Source: Halovulum sp039190275 (GTDB lineage: Bacteria; Pseudomonadota; Alphaproteobacteria; Rhodobacterales; Rhodobacteraceae). Taken from it: a stretch of DNA of 64,000 nt. The stretch covers positions 73,186 to 137,185 of the forward strand of contig JBCCYF010000001.1 in NCBI GenBank assembly GCA_039190275.1, in the 5' to 3' direction. Positions 46,822-55,436 of this stretch are shown in pieces (position 1 is the stretch's first letter; every line of letters starts with the position of its first letter). The notes under the pieces are model-generated. The model was not told the DNA's origin. It saw nothing but the letters and a program-made list of their open reading frames with translations, and ran no database searches. The position numbers and the translations under genes are program-made.

Positions 46822-47551
46822 ACCCGGCATAGGGTTTACGCCCGATCTAGCGGTTGATGCACTCAACGCGCGCTACACTGGTGCGCCGGCCGAGGATATC
46901 CTGCACGCGGGACTTCGGTTCTTTGCGGGGGGCGTTGCGCTGGTCTCGTCCTTTGGAGCGGAGTCAGCGGTGCTTTTACATCTGGCGGCCCAAATCAATC
47001 CGCACGTGCCGGTGCTGATGATCGACACGCTGATGTTGTTTCCGCAAACACTGGAGTACCAGCAGGAGCTGGCCTTTCATCTGGGCTTGACCGATGTCCG
47101 ACGGATCGGGCTGAGCGTCGCCGAGGCGCGCGAGACGGACCCATACGCGGCGCTGCATCTCTCGGATCCGGATCGGTGCTGTGCGGTGCGAAAGGTCGCG
47201 CCGCTGGAGCGCGCGTTGTCCGGGTTCACAGCCCATGTTTCGGGTCGAAAGCGGTTCCAAGCGGGAACGCGCGCTGCCATGCCGGTGTTCGAGGCAGACC
47301 ATGCGGGGCGTGTCAAAATCAACCCACTCGCCGACTGGCGGCCGGCCGATATCAGCGCTTACTTTGAACGCCACGCCTTGCCGCGGCACCCGCTGGTTGA
47401 TCAGGGCTTTCCCTCCATCGGCTGTGTCCCCTGCACCAGTCAGGTCAATCCGGGTGAAGATACGCGCGCGGGACGCTGGCGCGGACAGTCGAAGACCGAA
47501 TGCGGCATTCACTTTAGCACCGCCGGGCGTGCGGAAAGGATCAAATCATGA
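46811..47551 (+). CDS. cysH: adenylyl-sulfate reductase, [4Fe-4S] type
   Basis: 246-residue reductase of the CysH family. It has the cluster Cys set C123, C124 (DRCCAVRKV), C205 and C208 (GCVPCTS), and catalytic C231 (KTECGIH). This Cys pattern marks the iron-sulfur form, which usually uses APS directly rather than PAPS. It overlaps cysI by 11 bases. Product sulfite feeds the CysI reductase. Confidence 0.95.
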
Positions 47552-47982
47552 CCCAAGTGATCGACAGAACCGGATTTATCGCCGACAGCTGGCCCACGAA
47601 CGGTATCACACTCACATTTGACGCGCTCTGGACCGGTCAGGATCTGCCCATTGAAGAACCACTGGCGGTGCGGTTTGACATCTTTGCACAGCCCGAAAAC
47701 CTGTTGCCGTGGTTCGAAAAGGTGCGGATGGTTATTCTGCCCTTCGAAAAAAGCGCCGATGGACGCGGGTTCAGTCTGGCGCGGCAGCTGCGACAGCTGG
47801 GCTACACCGGAACAATAAGGGCCGAGGGGCACATCCTGGTGGATCAGTTCCGCGCGGCTTTGGCGGTCGGGGTTGATGAAATCGTCATCTCGGACGCGCA
47901 GGCCGCGCGCAACCCCGAAGCGCAATGGCAGCGTGTTTCGCACCGTGAGGGCTACCGCTCGCGCCTGTTTGCCGCCGAATAA
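47548..47982 (+). CDS. DUF934 domain protein
   Basis: 144-residue cytoplasmic protein of the DUF934 family, encoded within sulfate-assimilation operons beside cysH. No metal-binding or catalytic motif was recognised; the core includes FEKVRMVILPFEKSADGRGF and FSLARQLRQLGYTGTIRAEG. Overlaps cysH by four bases (ATGA). Biochemical role is unknown; position suggests partner of sulfite reductase. Confidence 0.88.
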   Translation: MTQVIDRTGFIADSWPTNGITLTFDALWTGQDLPIEEPLAVRFDIFAQPENLLPWFEKVRMVILPFEKSADGRGFSLARQLRQLGYTGTIRAEGHILVDQFRAALAVGVDEIVISDAQAARNPEAQWQRVSHREGYRSRLFAAE

Positions 47983-48000
47983 CCCAAAAGGAATCCCCCA

Positions 48001-48806
48001 TGAACATTCAGACCGCGGCACCCGCCGCAGCACCCGTTTTGCCCGACGCCCAAACAGTGACCGAGGTTCGGCACTGGACCGACAGAGCGTTCTCCTTCCG
48101 GCTGACCCGACCGGCATCCTTGCGCTTTCGGTCAGGTGAGTTCGTGATGATCGGACTTCCGGGCGAGACCGGCAAACCGCTATTGCGCGCCTATTCCATC
48201 GCATCGCCCAGTTGGGATGACACCCTGGAGTTTTACTCCATCAAGGTTCCCGATGGCCCGCTTACAAGCCGCCTGCAAAAGATAAGCGTTGGGGATCAGG
48301 TTATCCTGCGACCCAAACCGGTGGGGACCCTTGTGGTGGACGCGCTTCTTCCGGGTCAGCGGCTTTACATGATTGCGACGGGAACCGGGATCGCCCCCTT
48401 TGCCTCGTTGCTGCGCGACCCTGAGGTGTATGAGAAGTTCGATCAGGTGATCGTCACGCATACCTGTGGCAAGGTGGCAGAGCTTGCCTACGGCCGAACC
48501 CTGATCCAGGGGCTGGCGAAGGATCCGCTGATCGGGGACGTCGCAGAGCGCAAGGTGCGCTACCTGCCCACAACCACGCAGGACGACAGCCCGCACATGG
48601 GCCGTGTAACGGAATGGATTTCCTCGGGCCGGTTGTTTGCGCACTTCGGCGTGCCAGGGTGGGATGCCGCGACCGATCGTGTGATGATTTGCGGGTCGCT
48701 GGGGTTGAACACTGACGTGAAGGCACTGGCCGAGGCCGCCGGGCTGACCGAAGGGGCGAACTCGAAACCGGGTGAGTTTGTTCTTGAAAAGGCATTTGTG
48801 GGGTAA
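48001..48806 (+). CDS. fpr: ferredoxin--NADP reductase
   Basis: 268-residue FAD enzyme of the FNR family. The FAD motif RAYSIASPSWDD and the C-terminal VFVG tail are typical, as is the NADP-site stretch LYMIATGTGIAPFASLLRDP. Ends the cys operon 18 bp after DUF934; it could feed electrons from NADPH to ferredoxin and then CysI. Its stop codon lies within a hairpin (48803-48850). Confidence 0.93.
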
Positions 48807-48850
48807 GGCGCGAAACAGAAAAGCTCTGGCAGAGCTTTTCCGCGCCTTAC
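48803..48850 (+). terminator. composite hairpin at the fpr 3' end
   Basis: An inner nine-base stem GAAAAGCTC/GAGCTTTTC (48818-48840) and an outer ten-base stem GTAAGGCGCG/CGCGCCTTAC stack with a five-base bulge. It contains the fpr stop codon and likely ends or protects the cys operon mRNA. The following bases are not a strong U-run, so it may be a processing or stability element instead of a true terminator. Confidence 0.5.
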
Positions 48851-48897
48851 AGGCGCAGCCCCCGGCAGAAGCAATTTGCCTCAACAGGCGCAGCCCC
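48849..48897. repeat. pair of 14-bp direct repeats
   Basis: ACAGGCGCAGCCCC occurs at 48849-48862 and again at 48884-48897, 35 bp apart, immediately left of the IS element. Similarity continues a few bases past each copy. It may be a small duplication linked to insertion events. Confidence 0.5.
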
Positions 48898-48909
48898 GTC
48901 GGAAGTTTC

Positions 48910-49727
48910 GGGACTGTTGCATTAAGTTGCGGCGGCCGACAGGTGCCCGATATCTCAGGTGTGGTCATGCGGCTCCGAACAGCTGAGCGATGAACTCGAT
49001 CTCGCCCCGCACGCCTGGTTTCTTGTGATGAAGGTGTCCGCGTTTGATGGTCCGGATTGTCTCGATGCCACTCAGGGTCGCCTTGGCCATTCTCAAAGAC
49101 CGGAAGCTTTGACGATATCCGAACAGCCGTTTCATCGCCGCGTGGTCGCTCTCGATCAGATCGTTGCGCCACTTGCGGTCGATGTGCCGGATGCTGTCGA
49201 AATGCGGATCATATCGGTGGTTGATCTCGCGGATCACACGCCTGTAGCTGTGCGCCTTGTCGGTGCAGATGGTGACTGGCCGGTGCAGGCGCACACGCTC
49301 GATCGCTTTATTCAGGAAGGCCCTAGCCGCCCTTGCATCCCGCCGCGCGGTCAGGCGGAAATCGACCATCTGGCCGTTGGAGTCGATGGCGCGCCCGAGG
49401 TAGCGTCACTTGCCGCCGACACGAATGTAGGTCTCATCGATATGCCAATCGACGCTCGCCCGGCGCAGGTGTTTCTCGGTTCGCTTCGTGAGTTCTGGGC
49501 CGAACTTTTGCACCCAGCGATATACCGTTGATCGATCTACTGTGACGTCGCGTTCGGCCAGGAGGTCGACGACATCCTGGTAGGACAGCGGATAGCGAAG
49601 GTACCAGCGCACGGCGCACAGGATGATGCCACGCGGAAAACGATGATGCTTGAACGGCGACCTACGCGGCATGCTCGACCTCAAAGTGCCGAGCTTTGCC
49701 AACGGAACCGAACAATGCAACAGTCCC
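48910..49727 (-). mobile_element. IS6-family insertion sequence, about 818 bp
   Basis: Flanked by perfect 14-bp terminal inverted repeats: GGGACTGTTGCATT at 48910-48923 and its complement at 49714-49727. Length, ends and a single DDE transposase are typical of IS6 (IS26-like) elements. No 8-bp target duplication is seen: the left flank reads GAAGTTTC and the right flank CTCAGGGC. The element sits between the cys operon and the zinc-stress operon and begins one base beyond the DUF6525 stop region. Confidence 0.88.
48965..49672 (-). pseudogene. IS6-family transposase interrupted by an in-frame stop
   Basis: Product starts MPRRSPFKHHRFPRGIIL, with a helix-turn-helix region and the DDE residues in DWHIDETYI, CTDKAHSYRRV and NDLIESDHAAMKR. 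At 49406-49408 a TGA stops the frame inside IRVGGK-stop-RYLGRAI; both halves are in the same frame, and relatives have Trp here, so it is a single TGG to TGA change. The element is likely non-autonomous now. Confidence 0.87.
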
Positions 49728-49728
49728 C

Positions 49729-50001
49729 TCAGGGCTGTGAATTGAGTCTGAAACCGGTGGATTGACTGTCCCGTGCGAGTGTTCGAACCTCGGCCTGGGT
49801 CAATGTGGCCAGTGTTTCTTCCGGCGTCAGCCCCTGATCAAGCGACTTCGCCCAGATGCGCCGAACAGATGCAGGGGACCACGGGAGCGCCGCTTCTGAC
49901 AGCCAATGCCGCAGCGCAGAGGGCAGGTCATCAAATGCGGCCATCGGGTCGCCCGAGCGCCGCTTGCGAGGCAGACCGCATTGGCCGAGATTGCGGCTCA
50001 T
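49729..50001 (-). CDS. DUF6525 family small protein
   Basis: 90-residue protein starting MSRNLGQCGLPRKRRSGDPM, of a small family seen in Rhodobacteraceae. The core PSALRHWLSEAALPWSPASV has no known activity. Its stop codon lies one base from the IS6 inverted repeat, so the insertion may have replaced its original 3' neighbourhood; the last 10-15 residues could be altered. It overlaps the DUF1826 gene by four bases. Confidence 0.72.
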   Translation of the reverse strand: MSRNLGQCGLPRKRRSGDPMAAFDDLPSALRHWLSEAALPWSPASVRRIWAKSLDQGLTPEETLATLTQAEVRTLARDSQSTGFRLNSQP

Positions 50002-50639
50002 GTGTCTTCTTCCGGATCAACCACCGGGTCCAACACCAGGACGAGCCGTGTCTCGCCGGTGCCCTCGATCGGGGGCGAGCGGTGGACCAGACCTGACAAT
50101 GGCTGTTCGGGCCAAAGCGTCCCACGTAACAGGATGGGCGCGCCAGTCTGAACGGTGAACACCTGATCTGGATCGTTGCCATCGGTCGAATTCCCGAACT
50201 GCGTTCCGGTCCCGCGGTATGTGCAGACCAGACGGGCCGTGATCGCATCGGTATGGAATTTACGGCAGGCATTGGTCGTCACGACATCCAGCCGCAGTCG
50301 CAAAAACCGTGCCGACATGAGGTCAGCGAACATGTCGGCCAGCGAGATGATATCATCCCGCAGCCAGGCCCGTTCCGGCCCTTCGGGTAAACCCGAAACC
50401 TCGCAAAGGCTGTCGACCGTATTCGCCACCGCATTCGGCGGAATAATTATCCGACCGCGCGGCAGAAAACCCTGATCAAGGGCATCCAGCCAGTTTTGGA
50501 CATCCGGTGGAGTTTGCCGACGCAAAACAGCCGCAGCACAATCGGGTTTCAGAAAGGCGCCAAGCGACGCCGGATCATCCGCGACGACAACGCCCGTGCC
50601 GACAACGGCATCACTCTTTGTCCTTCTGACGAAATTCAT
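49998..50639 (-). CDS. DUF1826 domain protein
   Basis: 213-residue cytoplasmic protein of the DUF1826 family, usually found with COG0523 GTPases under zinc control. The ATG at 50639 overlaps the ZigA-like stop (ATGA). The C-terminal part contains TTNACRKFHTDAITARLVCT and HRSPPIEGTGETRLVLVLDP, a pattern like 2-oxoglutarate/Fe oxygenase folds (HxD), but this assignment is only tentative. It probably helps a metalloprotein work when zinc is short. Confidence 0.8.
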   Translation of the reverse strand: MNFVRRTKSDAVVGTGVVVADDPASLGAFLKPDCAAAVLRRQTPPDVQNWLDALDQGFLPRGRIIIPPNAVANTVDSLCEVSGLPEGPERAWLRDDIISLADMFADLMSARFLRLRLDVVTTNACRKFHTDAITARLVCTYRGTGTQFGNSTDGNDPDQVFTVQTGAPILLRGTLWPEQPLSGLVHRSPPIEGTGETRLVLVLDPVVDPEEDT

Positions 50640-51847
50640 GCCGCATCCTCTGTTCGACGCCAAACCGGGAACGGGTCCGGATAGTCGGGAAGGCTGTCAG
50701 GACCGGTAGTCGCGACAGCGGGGACAAGACATGCGTCCAATCGCGCCTTCAGGCTCGGCCAGTCTATGGCGGCCCCGATGAACACGATTTCCTGGCGCCG
50801 GTCGCCCCATGGCTCCTGCCAATGGGCCTGCATATACGCGCGCGCGCTGTCGTGCGTCGGCCGCCTTTCTTCCGGAACCGATGCCCACCAAATGCCAAGC
50901 GGTTTGATGCTGGACAAGACACCGGCAAGCGAAAATTCCGCGACCCAATCCGGGCGGGTTGATATCCAGAAGTGGCCCTTGGCCCGGATGACCCCCGGCA
51001 AGCCGCCGTTCAGGACCTCCAGGACACGCTCGGGCACAAACGGAAGACGCGCCCGATAGACATATGACGAGACGCCGTACTCCTCGGTCTCGGGCACGTG
51101 GTCGGCAAAGCCATACAGCTCCTTCGCCCACATCGGATGTTCATGGGCCACTTCAAAGTCGAAGAGGCCAGTGTCGAGAATTTTTTCCGCAGCGACCGAG
51201 GAATGATTTGTTTCGATGATCTCAGCATCGCCGTTGAGGCTTCTTATGATTTTGCGAGCGGCATCGACCTTGTTTGGCCCGGCGTCATCCACTTTGTTGA
51301 GGATAACAACATCGGCAAACTCAATCTGGTCGGTCAGCAAATGGACCAAAGTCCGGTCGTCTTCCTCGCCCAATGTCTCGCCACGATCACTCAGGAAATC
51401 ACGAGAGGTATAATCGTTCAGCAGGTTTGCAGCATCTACGACTGTGACCATAGTGTCGAGTCGTGCCACATCAGACAGGCTGCTGCCGTGTTCATCGCGA
51501 AAGTCAAACGTCGCGGCGACCGGCAATGGTTCGGAAATACCGGTCGACTCGATCAACAGGTAATCAAAGCGCCGTTCTGCCGCGAGGCGTCGGACCTCCT
51601 CCAGTAGATCGTCTCGGAGGGTACAGCAGATGCAACCGTTTGACATTTCAACAAGAGTTTCGTCCGTCCGGCTGAGTTCCGTATCGGCACGGACAAGGTC
51701 TGCATCAATGTTCACTTCGGACATATCGTTTACGATGACCGCCACCCGACGCCCTTCGCGGTTGTTCAGGACCCGGTTCAGAAGGGTCGTTTTACCTGCT
51801 CCGAGGAAACCGGAAAGGACGGTGACGGGAAGGCGGTTATCTGGCAT
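50636..51847 (-). CDS. zigA: COG0523 GTP-binding metallochaperone, ZigA-like
   Basis: 403-residue G3E GTPase with P-loop LSGFLGAGKTTLLN and the metal-binding GCICCT motif (C72, C74, C75) typical of ZigA/ZNG1-type zinc chaperones; NKVD and a CobW_C domain (PERVLEVLNGGLPGVIRAKG) follow. It delivers zinc to essential proteins during deficiency, by family inference. Start at 51847 gives the standard N-terminus. Divergent from the Rrf2 regulator; a palindrome lies between. Confidence 0.9.
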   Translation of the reverse strand: MPDNRLPVTVLSGFLGAGKTTLLNRVLNNREGRRVAVIVNDMSEVNIDADLVRADTELSRTDETLVEMSNGCICCTLRDDLLEEVRRLAAERRFDYLLIESTGISEPLPVAATFDFRDEHGSSLSDVARLDTMVTVVDAANLLNDYTSRDFLSDRGETLGEEDDRTLVHLLTDQIEFADVVILNKVDDAGPNKVDAARKIIRSLNGDAEIIETNHSSVAAEKILDTGLFDFEVAHEHPMWAKELYGFADHVPETEEYGVSSYVYRARLPFVPERVLEVLNGGLPGVIRAKGHFWISTRPDWVAEFSLAGVLSSIKPLGIWWASVPEERRPTHDSARAYMQAHWQEPWGDRRQEIVFIGAAIDWPSLKARLDACLVPAVATTGPDSLPDYPDPFPVWRRTEDAA

Positions 51848-51905
51848 GAGTGGTCTCCATAATGTGCCACAAGCTTCACGCAACTTACGCAGTTACTAGA
51901 CGAAT

Positions 51906-51922
51906 GCAACAGCAATTGTTAC
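51906..51922. promoter_or_regulatory. palindromic candidate operator (Zur- or Rrf2-type)
   Basis: The 17-base near-palindrome GCAACAGCAATTGTTAC (half sites GCAACA and TGTTAC around five bases) lies midway in the 105-bp divergent gap between zigA and the Rrf2-like gene. It resembles Zur/Fur-type operators in shape. Which protein binds is not shown by the sequence. Confidence 0.4.
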
Positions 51923-51952
51923 GTATTACCCCCGTCAGGAGAATGACCGCAA

Positions 51953-52357
51953 ATGAAGCGTAACAGCCGACTGTCTCTTGCACTTCACACCCTCAGCCAC
52001 ATGGCTGGGGATCCGACCCGTGTGCGCACGTCATCGGACATTGCTGAACATGCGGGCACCAACCCGGTTGTGGTTCGGCGGGTGCTGGGACGCTTGCGGG
52101 AGGCAGGCCTGCTGACTTCGGAGAAAGGTCATGCCGGAGGGTGGCTTCTGGCGCGTGACCCGGGGAGCATTACCCTGGCCGACGTGTACCTTGCGCTGGA
52201 CGAAAGTTTGATTGCGACAGGTGACATAGACCATGCCTCAACCTGTACAATAGAATATGCGCTGCACCGCCGCGTTTCGGGCGTGATGAAGGAAATTGAG
52301 CAGAGCCTGATCCACCGGCTGGGCGAGACGACCATTTCCGAAGTGCGCGGTGAGTAG
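51953..52357 (+). CDS. Rrf2 family transcriptional regulator
   Basis: 134-residue winged-helix regulator starting MKRNSRLSLALHTLSHMAGD, with the recognition region NPVVVRRVLGRLREAGLLTSEKG. It has only one Cys in the region where IscR and NsrR carry their three cluster ligands, so it probably does not bind an Fe-S cluster. It is divergent from the ZigA operon and may control it. SD sequence AGGAG precedes the start. Confidence 0.9.
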   Translation: MKRNSRLSLALHTLSHMAGDPTRVRTSSDIAEHAGTNPVVVRRVLGRLREAGLLTSEKGHAGGWLLARDPGSITLADVYLALDESLIATGDIDHASTCTIEYALHRRVSGVMKEIEQSLIHRLGETTISEVRGE

Positions 52358-52444
52358 ACCAAGGACGGTTGTCTCCGGCTTTTGTCGATAGCACTTGCTG
52401 ATCGGATCTTACCGCCCGTCGCAGACCCGGTGTTAGCGCGCACG

Positions 52445-52471
52445 GTCCGTACAGATGGATCCAGTACGGAC
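52445..52471. repeat. stem-loop upstream of the CoA transferase gene
   Basis: Perfect eight-base stem GTCCGTAC/GTACGGAC with an 11-base loop, followed by no U-run. It lies in the 251-bp gap after the Rrf2 gene and could be a terminator-like or operator structure for the downstream operon. Confidence 0.45.
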
Positions 52472-52608
52472 GGTCCGAAAGCGACTTTTGCGGTGTGGCA
52501 CGGGCATATGCACTGTAACACCGCTGATACGGCTGTGATGACCAGGGTTCTGGCGGTCCGCTGTTTGGGGTGTTATCGGGTGCGCGTTGTTCGTATGAGG
52601 GGCCGCGG

Positions 52609-53832
52609 ATGAGTGCACCACTGGCGGGCCTGCGGGTCCTGGATCTGAGCCGTATTCTTGCCGGTCCAACGGCGACCCAACTGCTGTCGGATCTGGGCGC
52701 CGAGGTCATAAAGATCGAGCGCCCCGGGGCAGGGGACGACACCCGCGGCTGGGGCCCGCCGTTTCTACGCGACGCGAACGGGTCAGAGACGCGGGAAAGC
52801 GCATACTATCTGTCAGCCAACCGCGGCAAGAAATCCGTTGCAGTTGACCTTGGTCATCCCCAGGGACAGCAGATTATTCGATCGCTCGCGGCGGAAAGCG
52901 ATGTCCTGATCGAGAACTTCAAGGTTGGCGGCCTGAAGAAACACAAGCTCGACTATGACAGTTTGCACCGGACAAACCCTCGGCTGATCTATTGCTCGAT
53001 CACGGGCTTTGGACAGACCGGTCCCCTCAGCCATCGGGCCGGGTACGATTTTCTGATCCAGGGTATGGGCGGTATCATGTCTTTGACCGGCGAGCCCGGG
53101 CGGGACCCGATGAAAGTGGGCGTGGGCATCGCCGACGTGATGTGCGGTATGTATGCCAATACGGCGATCCTCAGCGCCCTGCATGCCCGCCATAGCAGCG
53201 GCCGCGGACAGCACATCGACCTCAGCCTGTTGGACTGTCAGATGGCCTGGCTTATCAATCAGGGGCAGGCCTATCTTGTCGATGGGAACGTGCCGCCGCA
53301 ACGCGGTAACGAGCATCCGACAATCGTACCATATGGGACATTTCCGGCCTCGGATCGGGTGTTTATTCTGGCGATCGGGAACGATGGGCAGTTCGCGCGA
53401 TTTTGCGCCGTGGCCGGTCACCCGGATTTGGCCAAGGATCCCCGCTTTCTGAGCAACGCGGACCGCGTGCGCAACCGCGATGTTTTGATCCCACTGTTGG
53501 GAGAAATCACTGCAACCCGGACCGCCGCCGACTGGATTGCGGCGCTTGAAGACAAAGCAGTCCCCTGCGGCCCGATCAATACGGTGGCCGAGGCCTTTGC
53601 CCAGCCGCAGGCCCAGGCGCGGGGCATGCGCGTGACCCTTCCGCACCCGGTATCGGGCGAAGTGGATGTCATCGGTAACCCGATCCGGATGAGCGATACA
53701 CCCGTGACGTATCAGGGCGCACCGCCTCAGGTTGGGGAGCACACACGCGATGTGCTTGTCGACCTTTTGGGTGCGAAGGAAGAACAGCTTTCGGCTTGGG
53801 CCGCGGCGGGCGCGATTGGAGGTCCCACATGA
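52609..53832 (+). CDS. CaiB/BaiF family CoA transferase
   Basis: 407-residue class III CoA transferase with the N-terminal motif LRVLDLSRILAGPTATQLLSDLGAEVIKIE and the GYDFLIQGMGG segment. The catalytic Asp of the class is expected in the segment PMKVGVGIADVMCGMYA. It moves CoA between carboxylic acids; substrate unknown. Start at 52609 (MSAPLAGLRV) is preferred over 52570. It is translationally coupled to the TPP-enzyme gene (ATGA). Confidence 0.9.
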   Translation: MSAPLAGLRVLDLSRILAGPTATQLLSDLGAEVIKIERPGAGDDTRGWGPPFLRDANGSETRESAYYLSANRGKKSVAVDLGHPQGQQIIRSLAAESDVLIENFKVGGLKKHKLDYDSLHRTNPRLIYCSITGFGQTGPLSHRAGYDFLIQGMGGIMSLTGEPGRDPMKVGVGIADVMCGMYANTAILSALHARHSSGRGQHIDLSLLDCQMAWLINQGQAYLVDGNVPPQRGNEHPTIVPYGTFPASDRVFILAIGNDGQFARFCAVAGHPDLAKDPRFLSNADRVRNRDVLIPLLGEITATRTAADWIAALEDKAVPCGPINTVAEAFAQPQAQARGMRVTLPHPVSGEVDVIGNPIRMSDTPVTYQGAPPQVGEHTRDVLVDLLGAKEEQLSAWAAAGAIGGPT

Positions 53833-55436
53833 CACAGCGAACCGGCGGACGGATCATCGGCGATGCGCTGGCAGCCGCCGGGGCGACGCATGCCTTTGGC
53901 ATACCGGGGGGCGAGGTGCTGGCGCTTATGGAAGGGCTCAGCGGCGCGGGGATCGAGTTTGTTCTGACCAAACACGAGAATGCTGCAGGGTTCATGGCCG
54001 AGGGGTTGTGGCATGCCACCGGCGCCGTGGGGGTTTTGGTCGCTACATTGGGCCCAGGTGTTGCAAACGCCATCAACACGGTGGCGAACGCACATCAGGA
54101 CCGGGTGCCATTGTTGTTTCTGACCGGCTGCGTTGATGCGGCCGAAGCCGAGACCTATACCCACCAGATATTTGATCATCAGGCTGTGCTGCGTCCGATC
54201 ACCAAGGCCAGTTTCCGCGCCGCCCCCGGCGCCGTAGGTGCGACGATTACCAAGGCGATCCAAATCGCGACCGAGGGGCAACCGGGGCCGGTTCATGTGG
54301 ATGTGCCGATCTCAGTCGCCTCGGCTCAGTTTGACGAGCGGCATCGGCAGGTCGAACGGACGAGCGGCAGTCTTCCGTCGCAGGACCGCGTGCTGGAGGC
54401 TGCGCGGCAAACTCTGGCGCAGGCAAAGCGACCGATCGCGATCGCGGGTGTGGATGCTGTGAATGAACATGCAGGGGGCGTGATCGAGGCATTCTGCCTG
54501 GAAAATGAGGTCCCGCTGATCACAAGCTACAAGGGCAAGGGCCTGATGGACGAGGCGCATCCGCTTTCGCTGGGCGGAGCCGGCCTGTCGCCCAAGGCCG
54601 ATGCCATTCTGATGCCGCTGATTGCACAATCCGACTGTATACTGCTGCTGGGATATGACCCGATCGAGATGCGGGTGGGTTGGCGCGATCCTTGGGGGCC
54701 GGACCAACCTGTGATCGAGGTGGCGGCGGTGCCCCGGACCCATGGAATGCATCGGGTGGATATGCGCCTGTCCGGCACTGTGGCCGAAAGTCTGTCGGCG
54801 CTTGGCGGTTTGGAGGATCCGGCGGCTACCTGGCCGGATCGCGCCCCGACAACGGCGAAACAGGCCCTGCAGGCGCAGTTTGCAGCTGTGGACTGGGGTC
54901 CGGGGCAGGTCTTTCATACACTGCGCGATTGTCTGCCAAGGGAGACGGTGATCACTGCGGACAGCGGCGCGCACCGCATATTGCTAAGCCAGATCTGGCA
55001 GTGTAGCGCCCCCCGCACCATGCTGCAGTCAACTGCGCTGTGCACCATGGCGTGCTCTGTGCCGCTTGCAGCAGGGTTCAAACTGGGCGCGCCCGGCGTA
55101 CCCGTCGTTGCATTTGTCGGCGACGCGGGGCTTGAGATGGGCCTGGGCGAACTTGCAACGATCCGCGACCAGGGGCTGCCGGTCATCATTGTCGTTCTTG
55201 TCGACGCAAGCCTGGCACTGATCGAAATGAAGCAACGCGGCACGCAGCGCCCCAATCTGGGTGTAGATTTCGGTGTTTCAGATTTCCCAGCCGTCGCCCT
55301 TGCGCTGGGCGGTCATGGTGTTTGGGTCGAGGATGCCGCCGCCCTGACCCGGGCGGCACAGGAGGCGCTGACACGGGACAGCTTTACGGTGATCGCGGCA
55401 AACATCGGCCGCCGCGCCTATGACGGGACGTTCTGA
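53829..55436 (+). CDS. thiamine-pyrophosphate enzyme, acetolactate synthase-like
   Basis: 535-residue TPP enzyme with the three domains of the acetolactate synthase/oxalyl-CoA decarboxylase family. The catalytic Glu50 is present (TKHENAAGFMAEG). The cofactor motif begins GDAG at 431-434, but where the family has Asn-Asn (about 28 residues on) there is Val-Asp (458-459), so Mg2+ may be held by Asp459. Coupled to a CoA transferase, which recalls the frc-oxc pair of oxalate breakdown, but the sequence is too divergent to assign that. Convergent with the YeeE gene; they share 19 bases at their 3' ends. Confidence 0.88.
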   Translation: MTQRTGGRIIGDALAAAGATHAFGIPGGEVLALMEGLSGAGIEFVLTKHENAAGFMAEGLWHATGAVGVLVATLGPGVANAINTVANAHQDRVPLLFLTGCVDAAEAETYTHQIFDHQAVLRPITKASFRAAPGAVGATITKAIQIATEGQPGPVHVDVPISVASAQFDERHRQVERTSGSLPSQDRVLEAARQTLAQAKRPIAIAGVDAVNEHAGGVIEAFCLENEVPLITSYKGKGLMDEAHPLSLGGAGLSPKADAILMPLIAQSDCILLLGYDPIEMRVGWRDPWGPDQPVIEVAAVPRTHGMHRVDMRLSGTVAESLSALGGLEDPAATWPDRAPTTAKQALQAQFAAVDWGPGQVFHTLRDCLPRETVITADSGAHRILLSQIWQCSAPRTMLQSTALCTMACSVPLAAGFKLGAPGVPVVAFVGDAGLEMGLGELATIRDQGLPVIIVVLVDASLALIEMKQRGTQRPNLGVDFGVSDFPAVALALGGHGVWVEDAAALTRAAQEALTRDSFTVIAANIGRRAYDGTF

